DNA of 64,000 bases from Urbifossiella limnaea (GTDB lineage Bacteria > Planctomycetota > Planctomycetia > Gemmatales > Gemmataceae), in contig NZ_CP036273.1 in assembly GCF_007747215.1 (NCBI RefSeq), positions 5,626,322-5,690,321 on the forward strand, written 5' to 3'. The notes beneath the pieces are model-generated. The model saw only the letters and a list, made by a program, of their open reading frames with translations. It searched no databases and was not told where the DNA came from. Numbering within the stretch: position 1 is the stretch's first letter; each line of letters starts with the position of its first letter. This document shows positions 1 to 11,015 of this stretch, piece after piece. A program made the translations under genes and the position numbers.

Positions 1-2
1 GG

Positions 3-1388
3 CTACTGTTTTCCCTTCTTCGGCGCCCCGGCCCCGTTGGGGCTGAGCCGCCGCCACCAGTCCGGCCCCTCGCGCTCCACCGCCGTGTTGTGCTCGCGCA
101 GCGCCGCCGTCATCGCCGCCAGCCGGTCGCGCTCGGTGCCGCTGCGGTCGGTCGCCTCGTTCGGATCGTCGCGGAGGTTGTACAGCTCGACCTTCGACAG
201 GTCGCGGGCAGCGACGATCTTCCAGTCGCCCTGCCGGAGCGCCATGTGGAGGTTGTTCGGGGCCATGTCGAGCCGCCAGTAGAGCGGCTGGGCGCGGGTC
301 ACGGCCGTGGCGCGGCCGGCGAGCACCGGGAACACGTCGGCCCCGTCGACGACGCGGTCGGCCGGCGGCCGCACGCCGGCCAGGTTGAGGACGGTCGGGA
401 ACAGGTCGGAGCCGACGACCGGCACGTCCGAGGTCCGACCCGCGGGGATGCGGCCCGGGAAGCGCGCGATGCCCGGCACGCGGATGCCGCCCTCGTACAT
501 GCTCCGCTTGCGGCCGCGGAGGCCGCCGGTCGAGCCGCGGGTGCGGCCCCTCGTGCCGTCGCCCTCCGGGCCGTTGTCGGCGGTGAAGATCACGAGTGTG
601 CTGTCGGCGAGTTTCTCGTCCTTCAGCGCCGCCATGAGCCGGCCGAAGGCGTGGTCCAACTGCGTCACGTTGCCGTGGTGCTGCCGCACGTCGGCGTCGG
701 CGATGCCGGCGTAGGGCGCCTGGAACTGCGGGTCGCTCTCGATCGGCAGGTGCGGCTCGTGCGTCCACACAGCCAGGAAGAACGGCTTCGCCTTGTCCCG
801 GTGCTGCCGCAACCAGGTCACGGCTTCGCCGACCACGAGCGGGGCCGAGTACCCCTCCAGCGGGCCGACCGCCTTGCCGTTGCGGACGAAGTTCGTGGGG
901 TTCTTGTGGCTGGGGGCGGCGTTGTTCTGCGTGCCGAGCCAGTACGCGTAGCCGTGGTCGTTCGGCTGGGGCTGGGCCGGGTCGTTGAACTTGCCGTTGA
1001 GGTGCCACTTGCCGGCGTGCGCGGTGTCGTACCCGGCCGCCCGCAGGAGCCGCGGCAGGGTGATCTCGCTCGTGCGGAGGTGGACCTCGCTCCCCTCCTG
1101 AAGCCACGTGTACACGCCGTTGCGGTACGGCGTGCGGCCGGTCAGGATCGCCGACCGCGACGGCGAACAGACCGCCGACGCGGAGTAGCACTGGGTCAGC
1201 CGCACGCCCTCCCGGGCGAACGCGTCGAGGTGCGGCGTGCGGATGGCGGGGTGGCCGTAGCAGCCGAGGTCGCCCCAGCCGAGGTCGTCGGCGAGGAACA
1301 CGACGACGTTCGGCCGCGCCGCCGGCTCCTGGGAGCGGGCGGTGCCGGCGGACGCCACGACAAGGACAAGGCAGACAAGACGCGGCAT
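3..1388 (-). CDS. Exported type I sulfatase
   Basis: This 461-residue protein is a formylglycine-dependent sulfatase that hydrolyses sulfate esters, probably of sulfated polysaccharides outside the cytoplasm. A signal peptide covers roughly residues 1-19. The metal-binding start NVVVFLADDLGWGD is at about 27-40, and the modification motif C74-S-P-S-R78 is intact, so Cys74 can become formylglycine. The later signature TADNGPEGDG and a C-terminal region ending in a Lys-rich tail fit full family length. The stop codon lies at the very edge of the window, so the gene is complete. The substrate cannot be read from sequence. Maturation needs a sulfatase-modifying factor that is not in this window. 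Confidence 0.93.
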   Translation of the reverse strand: MPRLVCLVLVVASAGTARSQEPAARPNVVVFLADDLGWGDLGCYGHPAIRTPHLDAFAREGVRLTQCYSASAVCSPSRSAILTGRTPYRNGVYTWLQEGSEVHLRTSEITLPRLLRAAGYDTAHAGKWHLNGKFNDPAQPQPNDHGYAYWLGTQNNAAPSHKNPTNFVRNGKAVGPLEGYSAPLVVGEAVTWLRQHRDKAKPFFLAVWTHEPHLPIESDPQFQAPYAGIADADVRQHHGNVTQLDHAFGRLMAALKDEKLADSTLVIFTADNGPEGDGTRGRTRGSTGGLRGRKRSMYEGGIRVPGIARFPGRIPAGRTSDVPVVGSDLFPTVLNLAGVRPPADRVVDGADVFPVLAGRATAVTRAQPLYWRLDMAPNNLHMALRQGDWKIVAARDLSKVELYNLRDDPNEATDRSGTERDRLAAMTAALREHNTAVEREGPDWWRRLSPNGAGAPKKGKQ

Positions 1389-1462
1389 GACACGCGGGCC
1401 TCGGCGGAGAGGGGCCGGGCCGCATTGTCGCCGGCAGCTGGGCCGGCGTCAAACGTCGATTG

Positions 1463-1681
1463 TCACGCCGCGATGCGGAGCGGGCCGACGACCCGCGCGG
1501 GCTGCTGTTGCTGGGTCAGACTGGCGATCTCGCGGCGGGCGTGCTTCAGCACCAGGGCCACCGGCGAATCCGCTTCCAGCCGGCCGATCAGAGCGGCCAG
1601 CTCCTCGGTCGCCCAGCGGGCCTCGGACACGTCGATGGCGGGGGATTGCGGCGCGAACGCGGACGGATTCGTCACGATCAT
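1463..1681 (-). CDS. Small hypothetical protein (72 aa)
   Basis: A short protein beginning MIVTNPSAF. I chose this start because a clear GGAGGT lies 7-8 bases upstream of the ATG; the same frame stays open further upstream but that part is Pro/Arg-rich and looks non-coding. The protein has an amphipathic helical centre (residues about 18-58, WATEELAALIGRLEADSPVA) and a Gln-rich stretch near 57-60. I do not recognise a family. It follows no obvious operon and faces away from the BON-domain gene across a 320-base gap. Confidence 0.5.
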   Translation of the reverse strand: MIVTNPSAFAPQSPAIDVSEARWATEELAALIGRLEADSPVALVLKHARREIASLTQQQQPARVVGPLRIAA

Positions 1682-2001
1682 GACCACGACCTCCATGTCG
1701 GGGTGGGACGGACGCGGCATCATCTCAGCAGACCGCCGGCCGCACAACCCCACTTTTTGGTCGCCCGCATGTTCGCCCCGCGCCGGCACTTGCGGCGCGA
1801 CTTGAGCGAAACCGCGGCGCCGGGCCGGCGGGCGGGCCGAATGTGCGGGTCGGTGGGCCGGGTGGGGTGGTGCCGGCGGGAGCGGCGCGGGCGGCAGGTT
1901 CGGGCCGGGGAAGCGGGATCGGCGGTTCGGTTCGGGAGGGCGGCGGGCTGATAAGAACGGCGTCGGAATCCGCGCACGTTCTCGTGACAAGGAGGTTCGC
2001 C
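1682..2001. other. Divergent intergenic region
   Basis: This 320-base gap separates a minus-strand small gene from a plus-strand BON gene and should hold both promoters. I see a 7-bp stem-loop (CGCGCCG, loop of 7, CGGCGCG) at 1779-1799 and GC-rich low-complexity sequence. I see no confident -35/-10 pair; TGATAAGA near 1950 is the most A/T-rich candidate for the plus-strand gene. Confidence 0.35.
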
Positions 2002-2664
2002 GTGAAGGTGCGTGCCCTGTTCTCGCTCGCCGCCGCCGCCGGGATCTCGGCCGGCACCGCCGGCGCTCAGTCTGCCAACCCCAACCAGCCGCTCGCCGAC
2101 GCCGTCAAGGCGCGGGTCGGCGCCCTGCCGAGTGTCGGCGGGGCGGACCTGTCGGTCCTCACCCAGGGCGGCACCGTCCGCGTTCTGGGCACGGCCGTGT
2201 CCGCCGTCCAGAAGGACGCGGTGATCGCCGCCGTCCGCGGCACCCCCGGGGTGACGCTGGTCGAGGACGGCATCGTGGTCCGCGGCACCGCCGTGACCCC
2301 GGTGCAGTTCCCGGCCCCGGGCGCCGCGCCGGTCGCCCCGCCGGTGCCGCCGGCCCACCTGGGCGGCGGCAACCCGGTCGTGGAGCCGGTGCCGCTCGGC
2401 GTCCCGGGCTCGATCACCCCGGACCTGCAGGCCCCGCCGCTGCCGCCGTACGCGTGGCCGACGTACGCCCCGCACAACAACGTGAGCCGGGTCGGCTACC
2501 CGGAGGCGTACCCGTACAACGCGTTCCCGTACATCGGGCCGTACTACCCGTTCCCGAAGGTGCCGCTCGGCTGGCGGAAGGTGACGCTGGAGTGGGAGGA
2601 CGGCCACTGGTACCTCGGCCGCAACTCCGCCCCGCACGACTACTGGCGCGTCCGGTTCTGGTGA
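2002..2664 (+). CDS. Exported BON-domain protein
   Basis: A 220-residue exported protein. The GTG start is chosen because AAGGAGG sits 6 bases upstream and a signal peptide (VKVRALFSLAAAAGIS...AGAQ, cut near residue 23) follows directly. Residues about 28-97 form a BON-like fold (LADAVKARVGAL...VRVLGTAVSAVQKDAVIAAVRGTPGV), a domain known for phospholipid or envelope association. A Pro-rich linker (about 103-150) leads to a Tyr/Pro-rich tail ending in W, where aromatic residues recur (YPYNAF, YIGPYYPF). The tail resembles repetitive envelope proteins of planctomycetes. Role in the cell is inferred only as periplasmic or surface. Confidence 0.7.
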   Translation: MKVRALFSLAAAAGISAGTAGAQSANPNQPLADAVKARVGALPSVGGADLSVLTQGGTVRVLGTAVSAVQKDAVIAAVRGTPGVTLVEDGIVVRGTAVTPVQFPAPGAAPVAPPVPPAHLGGGNPVVEPVPLGVPGSITPDLQAPPLPPYAWPTYAPHNNVSRVGYPEAYPYNAFPYIGPYYPFPKVPLGWRKVTLEWEDGHWYLGRNSAPHDYWRVRFW

Positions 2665-2691
2665 GATCGAGCGGTCGCGGGTAGAATGATG

Positions 2692-2716
2692 ACGCCCGGG
2701 GGCCTCCCCCGGGCGT
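2692..2716 (+). terminator. Intrinsic terminator-like hairpin
   Basis: A perfect 11-bp stem (ACGCCCGGGGG with CCCCCGGGCGT) and a 3-base loop lie 28 bases after the BON gene stop. It is followed only by TTTCGCATT, so the U-tract is short. TAGAAT at 2682-2687 immediately upstream might alternatively be a -10 box for the next gene. Confidence 0.6.
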
Positions 2717-2818
2717 TTCGCATTGCCCCCCGGCCCGGGCGTCGGGCGGGGTCGTGTGAGCCGGCACGCTGTTCGCACCGCGGGCCGTCACGTCATACTC
2801 CGCGCGAGCCGCCCCGCC

Positions 2819-6142
<3,324 letters not shown>

Positions 6143-6245
6143 CGCCGCTCGCGGCGGCGCGGGCACCGTCACCCGTCCGTAACAGCCGCTCGACGCGGGA
6201 CCGCGCACCGGTCACCATGCGGGAGTCGCCACTGGAGCCGACCCG

Positions 6246-7112
6246 ATGCCCCGTCGCACCCTCGTCGCCGCCGCGCTGCTCGCCCTTACCGTCGGCGCCC
6301 AGCCGCCGGCCGAGGACCCACTCGAAGACGGCGTCTACCAGCTCCGCTTCGACGGCCCCGGCCGCCCGGTGACACTCACCGACGGCGCACCCGCGGTCCT
6401 CGGCAAGCGGCTGTCGCCGGGGATCGGCAAGGCGACGGCGCTGAAGTCGCAGACGAACGACAACAGCCGCTACCACCTGACGCTGACGGGCCTCGGGCCT
6501 GTACTGAAAGACCCGACGGGGGGGCAGGCGGCGCTCGTCGTGGACGGCGTCGTAATCCACCTCGGCACCGGTACGCTTGGGGCGGACGGGGTGACCTATG
6601 CCGGTGCGAACCTGTGGACGGCGGCCGCGGCCCGCACCGTGGGGGCGAAGTACCGCATCACGCCGGAGCGGCGGAACCACCCCGGCCACCGCTTCGAGGT
6701 CCGCTGGACGCCGGACAAGCCGACGTTCAAGGCCGGCGAGCCGGTGGTGCTGAAGCTCGCGCTGAAGAACACCGGGACCGAGACGCTCCGGTTCACGTTC
6801 GGCGGCAAGCAGCGCGGCCGGCGGGACAACCAGTTCCGCTTCGTCGCCCAGGAGGGGCAGGACGGCAAGGGCCTGCCCGACACCGGCGACGCGACCAACT
6901 TCGGCGGCATCATGTCGGTGCGGGCGCTACGGCCGGGTGAGGCGTTCCGCGCGGAGGTGGACGTGACGAAGTGGTTCACATTCCCGCGGCCGGGGACGTA
7001 CCGCGTCACGGGCATTCTGGAACTGCCGGTCCTCGCGCCGGACGACGACGGCTTCGGCCCGACGGTGTGGGACGACCTGGCGGTCGGCGAGTGCGACGTG
7101 CGGATCCGGTGA
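6246..7112 (+). CDS. Exported protein with Ig-like C-terminal part
   Basis: A 288-residue protein with a signal peptide at about 1-19 (MPRRTLVAAALLALTVGAQ). The C-terminal half reads as a beta-sandwich: PDKPTFKAGEPVVLKLALKN, then RPGEAFRAEVDV and a final RPGTYRVTGIL, the pattern of BsuPI/Ig-like domains where a proline-glycine turn leads each strand. I do not recognise the N-terminal half, which has a YHLTLTGLGPVLKDPTGG segment. It follows treS by 103 bases with no visible terminator between, but co-transcription is only a possibility. A palindrome begins at its stop codon. Confidence 0.6.
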   Translation: MPRRTLVAAALLALTVGAQPPAEDPLEDGVYQLRFDGPGRPVTLTDGAPAVLGKRLSPGIGKATALKSQTNDNSRYHLTLTGLGPVLKDPTGGQAALVVDGVVIHLGTGTLGADGVTYAGANLWTAAAARTVGAKYRITPERRNHPGHRFEVRWTPDKPTFKAGEPVVLKLALKNTGTETLRFTFGGKQRGRRDNQFRFVAQEGQDGKGLPDTGDATNFGGIMSVRALRPGEAFRAEVDVTKWFTFPRPGTYRVTGILELPVLAPDDDGFGPTVWDDLAVGECDVRIR

Positions 7113-7196
7113 CGGCGAGCGGCCGGCGTCAGCCGGCTGGTGGCGACCTCAGGTGTCTGAGTCCGCCACCAGCCGGCTGACGCCGGCCGCTCGCCG
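7113..7196. repeat. Long palindrome, GGCGAGCGGC family, copy 1
   Basis: About 33 bases of perfect complementarity: the left arm starts CGGCGAGCGGCCGGCGTCAG and the right arm is its reverse complement ending at 7196. A second small stem (CTCAG, loop GTGT, CTGAG) caps the loop. The arm contains a nested palindrome GCCGGC-GTCA-GCCGGC. It sits between the stop codon of the preceding gene and the 3' end of RNase P RNA, whose terminator T-run is directly adjacent. Confidence 0.9.
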
Positions 7197-7219
7197 AAAA
7201 AGCCGGAGGGTCTGCCGGC
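7197..7219 (-). terminator. Terminator of RNase P RNA
   Basis: On the minus strand GCCGG-CAGACCCT-CCGGC is followed by five U. The stem shares bases with the last paired strand of the RNase P P1 helix, as is common for rnpB. Confidence 0.7.
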
Positions 7220-7706
7220 CGGCGTGTAAGCCGGGTTCTGTCCCGCCGCGGCCTTGCGACCACGGCGGCGACGGCCATTTATCTAGCCCCACGGTTGCCC
7301 GTGGGGTCGAGCAGCCTACCCGGGGATCGTAACGGACCGGGCCGGTCCTGTCCCCTGCTTGGCCTTGCTCCCGGTGGGGTTTGCCGAGCCGGCCGGTCAC
7401 CCGGCCGCTGGTGCGCTCTTACATTAAGGGCTTTCGCCCCGCACCATTTCACCCTTACCTTTCGTCACTCGTCATTCGTCATTCGTCATTCGGGGGGCAG
7501 ACCGAAAGGTTCACGCCCCTCGAATGACGGATGACGAATGACGAGTGACGACGAGGCGGTATCTTTCTGTTGCACTGTCCCGCCCGCTGGCGGCCCGGGC
7601 CGGTCCCGAAGCCGTTACCGGGGGTGGGCGTTACCCACCACCGCACCCTGTGGAGCCCGGACTTTCCTCCCCTTGCGGGGCGGCCGTCCCGCCGGCCGTC
7701 AGACCC
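7208..7706 (-). ncRNA. rnpB: RNase P RNA (bacterial type A)
   Basis: The catalytic RNA that matures tRNA 5' ends. On the minus strand the universal blocks appear in order: GGAGGAAAGTCCGGGCTCC near the 5' end, GTGCAACAGAAAGATACCGCC, GGTAAGGGTGAAATGGTGC, GTAAGAGCGCACC, GGGTAGGCTGCTCG, CTAGATAAATGGCC and GACAGAACCCGGCTTA at the 3' end. I set the ends by the P1 helix: 5' GGGTCTG-A-CGGCCGGCG pairs with 3' CGCCGGCCG-G-CAGACCC. The RNA is about 499 nt, long for the family, mostly because P12 is replaced by a 90-nt palindrome. It is transcribed divergently from ribF, from a start inside a 75-base gap. I did not find a confident promoter. Confidence 0.96.
7462..7551. repeat. Tandem-heptamer palindrome inside rnpB (P12 arm)
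   Basis: The left arm is four consecutive CGTCAYT heptamers followed by CGGGG; the right arm is the reverse complement with one mismatch and one bulged base, giving a helix of about 34 bp. It lies exactly where P12 of RNase P RNA should be, between GGTAAGGGTGAAA and ACCGCC. The loop (GGCAGACCGAAAGGTTCACG) is unrelated to standard P12. Confidence 0.9.
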
Positions 7707-7780
7707 GTTCTCAACCTACCCGCGGCGGCGGCTCCGGGTAGAGTGGTGGCCGGGTTCGACCCGTCGCCCACAATAGCCCG

Positions 7781-8716
7781 ATGACCACCGCCACGCTGGA
7801 CCGGACAGCCGCCGCCCCGCCGGGGTTCGCGGGCGGGGCGGTCACCGTCGGCAATTTCGACGGCGTCCACCGCGGGCACCAGGCGCTCGTCGCCGCCGCC
7901 GCCCGGTGGGCGGCGCGGCTCGGCGGCCCCGCCGTCGCCGTCACCTTCGACCCGCCGCCGTATTCGGTGCTCGTGCCGGACGCCCCGCCGCGGCCGCCGC
8001 TCACCACGACCGCCGACCGGGCCGACCTGTTGCGCGCCGCCGGGGCCGATCGTGTCATCGTGTACCGACCCGACCGGGAGTTGCTGGCGCTGCCGCCGGC
8101 GGCGTTCGTCCGCGACGTGCTCCTCCGCCAACTCGGGTCGAAGGCCGTCGTCGAGGGGTACGACTTCCGCTTCGGCCGCGGCCGGGCCGGCGACACGGCG
8201 ATGCTGGCGGACCTGTGCGCGGCCGCGGGCGTCGGGTTCGAGGAGGTGCCGCCGCTCGCCGACGCCGACGGGCCGGTGTCGAGCAGCCGGGTGCGGGCGG
8301 CGTTGCTGACGGGAAACGTCGAGGGGGCGGCGGCGCTCCTCGGCCGGCCGTACCGCGTGACGGGGAAGGTGGTGAGCGGCGCCCGCCGCGGCCGCACGAT
8401 CGGCTTTCCGACCGCGAACCTCGGCGACGTACCGACCCTGCTACCGGGAAACGGCGTGTACGCCGTCCGTGCCGCGGTGAACGGCGCGACGTGGCCGGCC
8501 GCGGCGAACGTCGGCCCGAACCCGACGTTCAGCGACGACGCGCGGAAGGTCGAGGTGCACCTGATCGGCTTCGCCGGCGACCTGTACGGGGCGGCCCTGC
8601 CGGTCGAGTTCGTGGCGAAACTGCGGGACACGCGGCCGTTCGGCGGCGCGGCAGAACTGGTCGCGCAGCTAGCCCGCGACGTGGCTGCCGCGCGGGGGGT
8701 GCTGGGCGGTGGGTAA
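7781..8716 (+). CDS. ribF: Bifunctional riboflavin kinase/FAD synthetase
   Basis: A cytoplasmic 311-residue enzyme that turns riboflavin into FMN and then FAD. The N-terminal nucleotidyltransferase domain carries GNFDGVHRGH at 24-33 and SSSRVRAAL near 165-175, the equivalents of the HxGH and SSTxxR motifs. The C-terminal riboflavin kinase domain begins near residue 190 with PYRVTGKVVSGARRGR and has the GFPTANL ligand motif. Length is normal for RibF. The ATG lies 75 bases from the 5' end of the divergent RNase P RNA. In many bacteria ribF follows truB or rpsO; here it stands alone. Confidence 0.95.
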   Translation: MTTATLDRTAAAPPGFAGGAVTVGNFDGVHRGHQALVAAAARWAARLGGPAVAVTFDPPPYSVLVPDAPPRPPLTTTADRADLLRAAGADRVIVYRPDRELLALPPAAFVRDVLLRQLGSKAVVEGYDFRFGRGRAGDTAMLADLCAAAGVGFEEVPPLADADGPVSSSRVRAALLTGNVEGAAALLGRPYRVTGKVVSGARRGRTIGFPTANLGDVPTLLPGNGVYAVRAAVNGATWPAAANVGPNPTFSDDARKVEVHLIGFAGDLYGAALPVEFVAKLRDTRPFGGAAELVAQLARDVAAARGVLGGG

Positions 8717-8718
8717 AT

Positions 8719-8746
8719 GAAAAAACCGGGGGCTCGCGCCCCCGGT
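8719..8746 (-). terminator. Intrinsic terminator for the minus-strand gene
   Basis: ACCGGGGGC, loop TCGC, GCCCCCGGT is a perfect 9-bp stem; read on the minus strand it is followed by TTTTTTCAT. It lies 24 bases beyond the stop of the 134-residue Lys/Pro-rich gene and directly abuts the ribF stop, so it may also stop ribF transcripts. Confidence 0.85.
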
Positions 8747-8769
8747 ACGCCTGGGATCTCGCGGTCGAC

Positions 8770-9174
8770 TTACAGGCGGCCGAACCCCGGCAGGGTGGGG
8801 CCTCGGGCCGGCTCGTCGTCGGGCGGGAGGGCCAGGTTCTGCGTCATCAGCCGGGCGGCCAGCCTGGTGACCGGCGGCGCCTGCACGGTCTTCTTCTCGG
8901 GCAGCGGCTTCCGCTCCGTCTTATCCGGAACGTACACGAACTTCGGCCGCTTCACCTTTTCCTGCTGCCGCTTCCCGGGCTTGGGCGGCTCCGGCGGGGC
9001 CACCGGCTCCGGCGGCGCGGCCGGGGCGACCGCGACCGGGGCGGCGGGCGTGGGGGCCGGGCCCTGGCCCGTGGGAGCCTTCTTGTTCTTCTTGTTTTTC
9101 TTGGACGAGGAACCGTCGGCGGACTGGTCGGGCTCGAGTTCTCGCAACTTCTTCGCTAGCCGGGACAACGCCAT
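8770..9174 (-). CDS. Lys/Pro-rich hypothetical protein
   Basis: A 134-residue protein of low complexity. The N-terminus MALSRLAKKLRELEPD is a short amphipathic helix; a KKNKKNKK block at about 25-32 is followed by a Pro/Ala-rich segment (about 35-66) and a basic stretch (KPGKRQQEKVKRPKF). No signal peptide, membrane segment or known domain is visible. A GGAG lies 5 bases before the ATG, and TAGAAT is found about 40 bases upstream on the minus strand as a possible -10. The basic, disordered character would suit nucleic-acid or ribosome contact, but that is only a guess. Confidence 0.55.
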   Translation of the reverse strand: MALSRLAKKLRELEPDQSADGSSSKKNKKNKKAPTGQGPAPTPAAPVAVAPAAPPEPVAPPEPPKPGKRQQEKVKRPKFVYVPDKTERKPLPEKKTVQAPPVTRLAARLMTQNLALPPDDEPARGPTLPGFGRL

Positions 9175-9285
9175 CGATCACTCCGTGGGTAGGGGCGGGG
9201 CATGTATTCTACCGCATTCTCGGGGGTTTGAGTAGACCAGACCGCGGCCCGAATCGCGGAACCGCACCCTCCCCGGAGCCAATTC

Positions 9286-10275
9286 ATGCCCGCCCGCACC
9301 CTCGCCGCCCTGCTGCTGGCCGCCGCCCCCGCCGCGGCCCAGGAGCCGACCGCCCGCCAAACGCCCTTCCACGGGTACGAGAGAGCCGTCGAACTGACGC
9401 TCGGCAGCGGCCGGGCCGTCGTCGCCCCGGAGGCCGGCGGGCGTGTACTGTCGTTCACCGCCGGCACCGCCGAAGCCATGTGGCTCGACCCCGCGGAGAA
9501 GGCCTGGAAGCCGGGCCAGCCGCCGCCGTCGAGCGCCGGCCGGTTCGACTTCGGCCCCGAGCTGACCGTGCCGGCGCACCCGAAGACGTGGGGCGGCGAC
9601 TGGTCCGCGGAGGTGACGAAGGACAACGCCGTGCGGCTGACGAGTCCGCGCGACGACCCGGCCGGCGTGCAGTTGGTGCGCGAGTTCCGGCTGGTGCCGC
9701 GCGGGGCGCTCGTGGGGTTGAACTGCAAGCAAACGATGACGAACGTGGGCAAGGAGGTCCGCGAGGTGTGCCACTGGGGCCGGTCGTTCTCGCCCGGCGG
9801 CGGCATTTGCGTGATCCCGCTGGGGGACCGCCCGAGCCGCTTCCCGTCGCGCTACGCGATGTACGAGGAGGGGGCGACGATCAACGTGCGCAACACCGAC
9901 CCGAACATCCGCGAGCGCGACGGCTTTCTGGAAATCCTGGCCCCGCCGCGGAAGCCGAAGCTCGGGTTCGACACCTACGCCGGCTGGCTGGCGTACCTGA
10001 TGCCGAACAACGTGGCGTTCGTCAAGCGATTCCCGACGTTCCCGGACCGCGTCTACAACGAGGCCGCGGGGCTGACACTCTCAGTGTGGTACCCGACCGG
10101 ACCGCGGATCGAGCTGGAGCCGATCGGCCCCCGCGAGCGGCTGCGGCCGGGCGAATCGGCGTCGTTCACCGAGGGGTGGTGGGTGATCCCCTTCCCCTAC
10201 CCGCAGGCCGGCGAGCGCGCCGACCTGCGGGCGCTGGCCGACCGCGTGGCCCGGCTAACCGCCGCGCCGGAGTGA
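9286..10275 (+). CDS. Exported protein, aldose-epimerase-like beta fold
   Basis: A 329-residue protein with a signal peptide at about 1-19 (MPARTLAALLLAAAPAAAQ). The pattern VELTLGSGRAVVAPEAGGRVLSFTAGTAEAMWLDP, a later EVCHWGRSFSPGGG and the C-terminal LRPGESASFTEGWWVIPFPYP matches the beta-sandwich of galactose-mutarotase-like proteins, close to DUF4380 members found in planctomycetes. That family binds carbohydrate, but I do not see a confident catalytic pair, so no enzyme activity is claimed. No partner genes adjoin; the next gene converges on it with a 4-base gap. Confidence 0.6.
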   Translation: MPARTLAALLLAAAPAAAQEPTARQTPFHGYERAVELTLGSGRAVVAPEAGGRVLSFTAGTAEAMWLDPAEKAWKPGQPPPSSAGRFDFGPELTVPAHPKTWGGDWSAEVTKDNAVRLTSPRDDPAGVQLVREFRLVPRGALVGLNCKQTMTNVGKEVREVCHWGRSFSPGGGICVIPLGDRPSRFPSRYAMYEEGATINVRNTDPNIRERDGFLEILAPPRKPKLGFDTYAGWLAYLMPNNVAFVKRFPTFPDRVYNEAAGLTLSVWYPTGPRIELEPIGPRERLRPGESASFTEGWWVIPFPYPQAGERADLRALADRVARLTAAPE

Positions 10276-10279
10276 CGGC

Positions 10280-10894
10280 TCAGGCGTTGGCGAGTTCCCA
10301 CGTCACGCCGCGGGGGCCGGCGTTAACGACGGGCACCCCGGCCAACTCGCCGGTGGTGCCGTTGCTGCCGTGGACGTGCCCGCACACCACGAGTCGCGGC
10401 CGCACGCGCAGCACGGCGTCGCGGATCGCCGTGCTGCCGATGCTGCCGCCGCGACTCGACACGTCCACGACCCCCTTCGGCGGCGAGTGAACGACGAGCA
10501 CGCACCCGCTCGGCGCCGCCGCGAGGAGTGCCGTGCCCTGTTGTTCGTCGAAGTCATAACTCCAGCTGCCGAACGGCGTGACCGGAATGCCGCCACCGAC
10601 GCCGTAAAACGTGATGCCGTCGACGCTCGCTGCCGCGCCGTGGAGAACGTGACAGCCGGGCCACCCGCGGCAGGCATCGGTTAGCTCGTCGGCCGACTCG
10701 TTGTTCCCGGGAACGAGCACAGCCGGTTTACCGGTGCCGCGGAGTACGTCGAGACAGTCCGGGAAGCGAGAAGTATCGCGGCCGTTGATGAAGTCGCCGG
10801 CGCCGACGAGCAGATCGGCAGCCGCCGCGGCGCGGGCCAGCGCGACGGCGGCGGGGCGATCGGCATGTAGGTCGCTGAACAACAGGAGGCGCAT
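10280..10894 (-). CDS. Calcineurin-like metallophosphoesterase
   Basis: A 204-residue cytoplasmic phosphoesterase. The dinuclear metal motifs appear in order: FSDLHADR (about 6-13), GAGDFINGRD (about 32-41), GNNES, HSPPKG and GHVHGS. The start is placed at MRLLLFSDLH because the first metal ligands lie at residues 7-9 and an upstream extension in the same frame has no family match. It belongs to the small single-domain group related to YfcE-type and Icc-type enzymes; substrate is unknown. An 8-bp hairpin lies 25 bases upstream of the start, in what should be the leader or promoter. Confidence 0.85.
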   Translation of the reverse strand: MRLLLFSDLHADRPAAVALARAAAAADLLVGAGDFINGRDTSRFPDCLDVLRGTGKPAVLVPGNNESADELTDACRGWPGCHVLHGAAASVDGITFYGVGGGIPVTPFGSWSYDFDEQQGTALLAAAPSGCVLVVHSPPKGVVDVSSRGGSIGSTAIRDAVLRVRPRLVVCGHVHGSNGTTGELAGVPVVNAGPRGVTWELANA

Positions 10895-10918
10895 GGTGTA
10901 GGTGTGGTTGCGACTCGC

Positions 10919-10942
10919 GGGGGAGCAGCTCGTAGCTCCCCC
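10919..10942. repeat. Small hairpin upstream of the metallophosphoesterase
   Basis: GGGGGAGC, loop AGCTCGTA, GCTCCCCC: a perfect 8-bp stem between the divergent starts' outer region and the PQQ-propeller gene end. It may end transcription from the minus strand but no T-run follows. Confidence 0.45.
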
Positions 10943-11015
10943 ACGAAGAATCCGCGCTGAATTCCTTGACTCCTCCCAGTCGGACATTACGGTACAGCCG
11001 TACACATCGGCGGCG

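Noticed and set aside
2723-2818. Upstream extension of the treS frame by 32 codons
   Set aside because: The N-terminal extension is Arg/Pro-rich and without homology; the family starts at MPDSDPLWYKDA.
7462-7551. The repeated CGTCAYT arm as a CRISPR array
   Set aside because: Units are contiguous heptamers without spacers and form an inverted repeat within an RNA gene.
10895-11005. N-terminal extension of the metallophosphoesterase (37 codons)
   Set aside because: No conserved residues, and the hairpin at 10919 lies in it; the phosphoesterase fold begins at MRLLLFSDLH.
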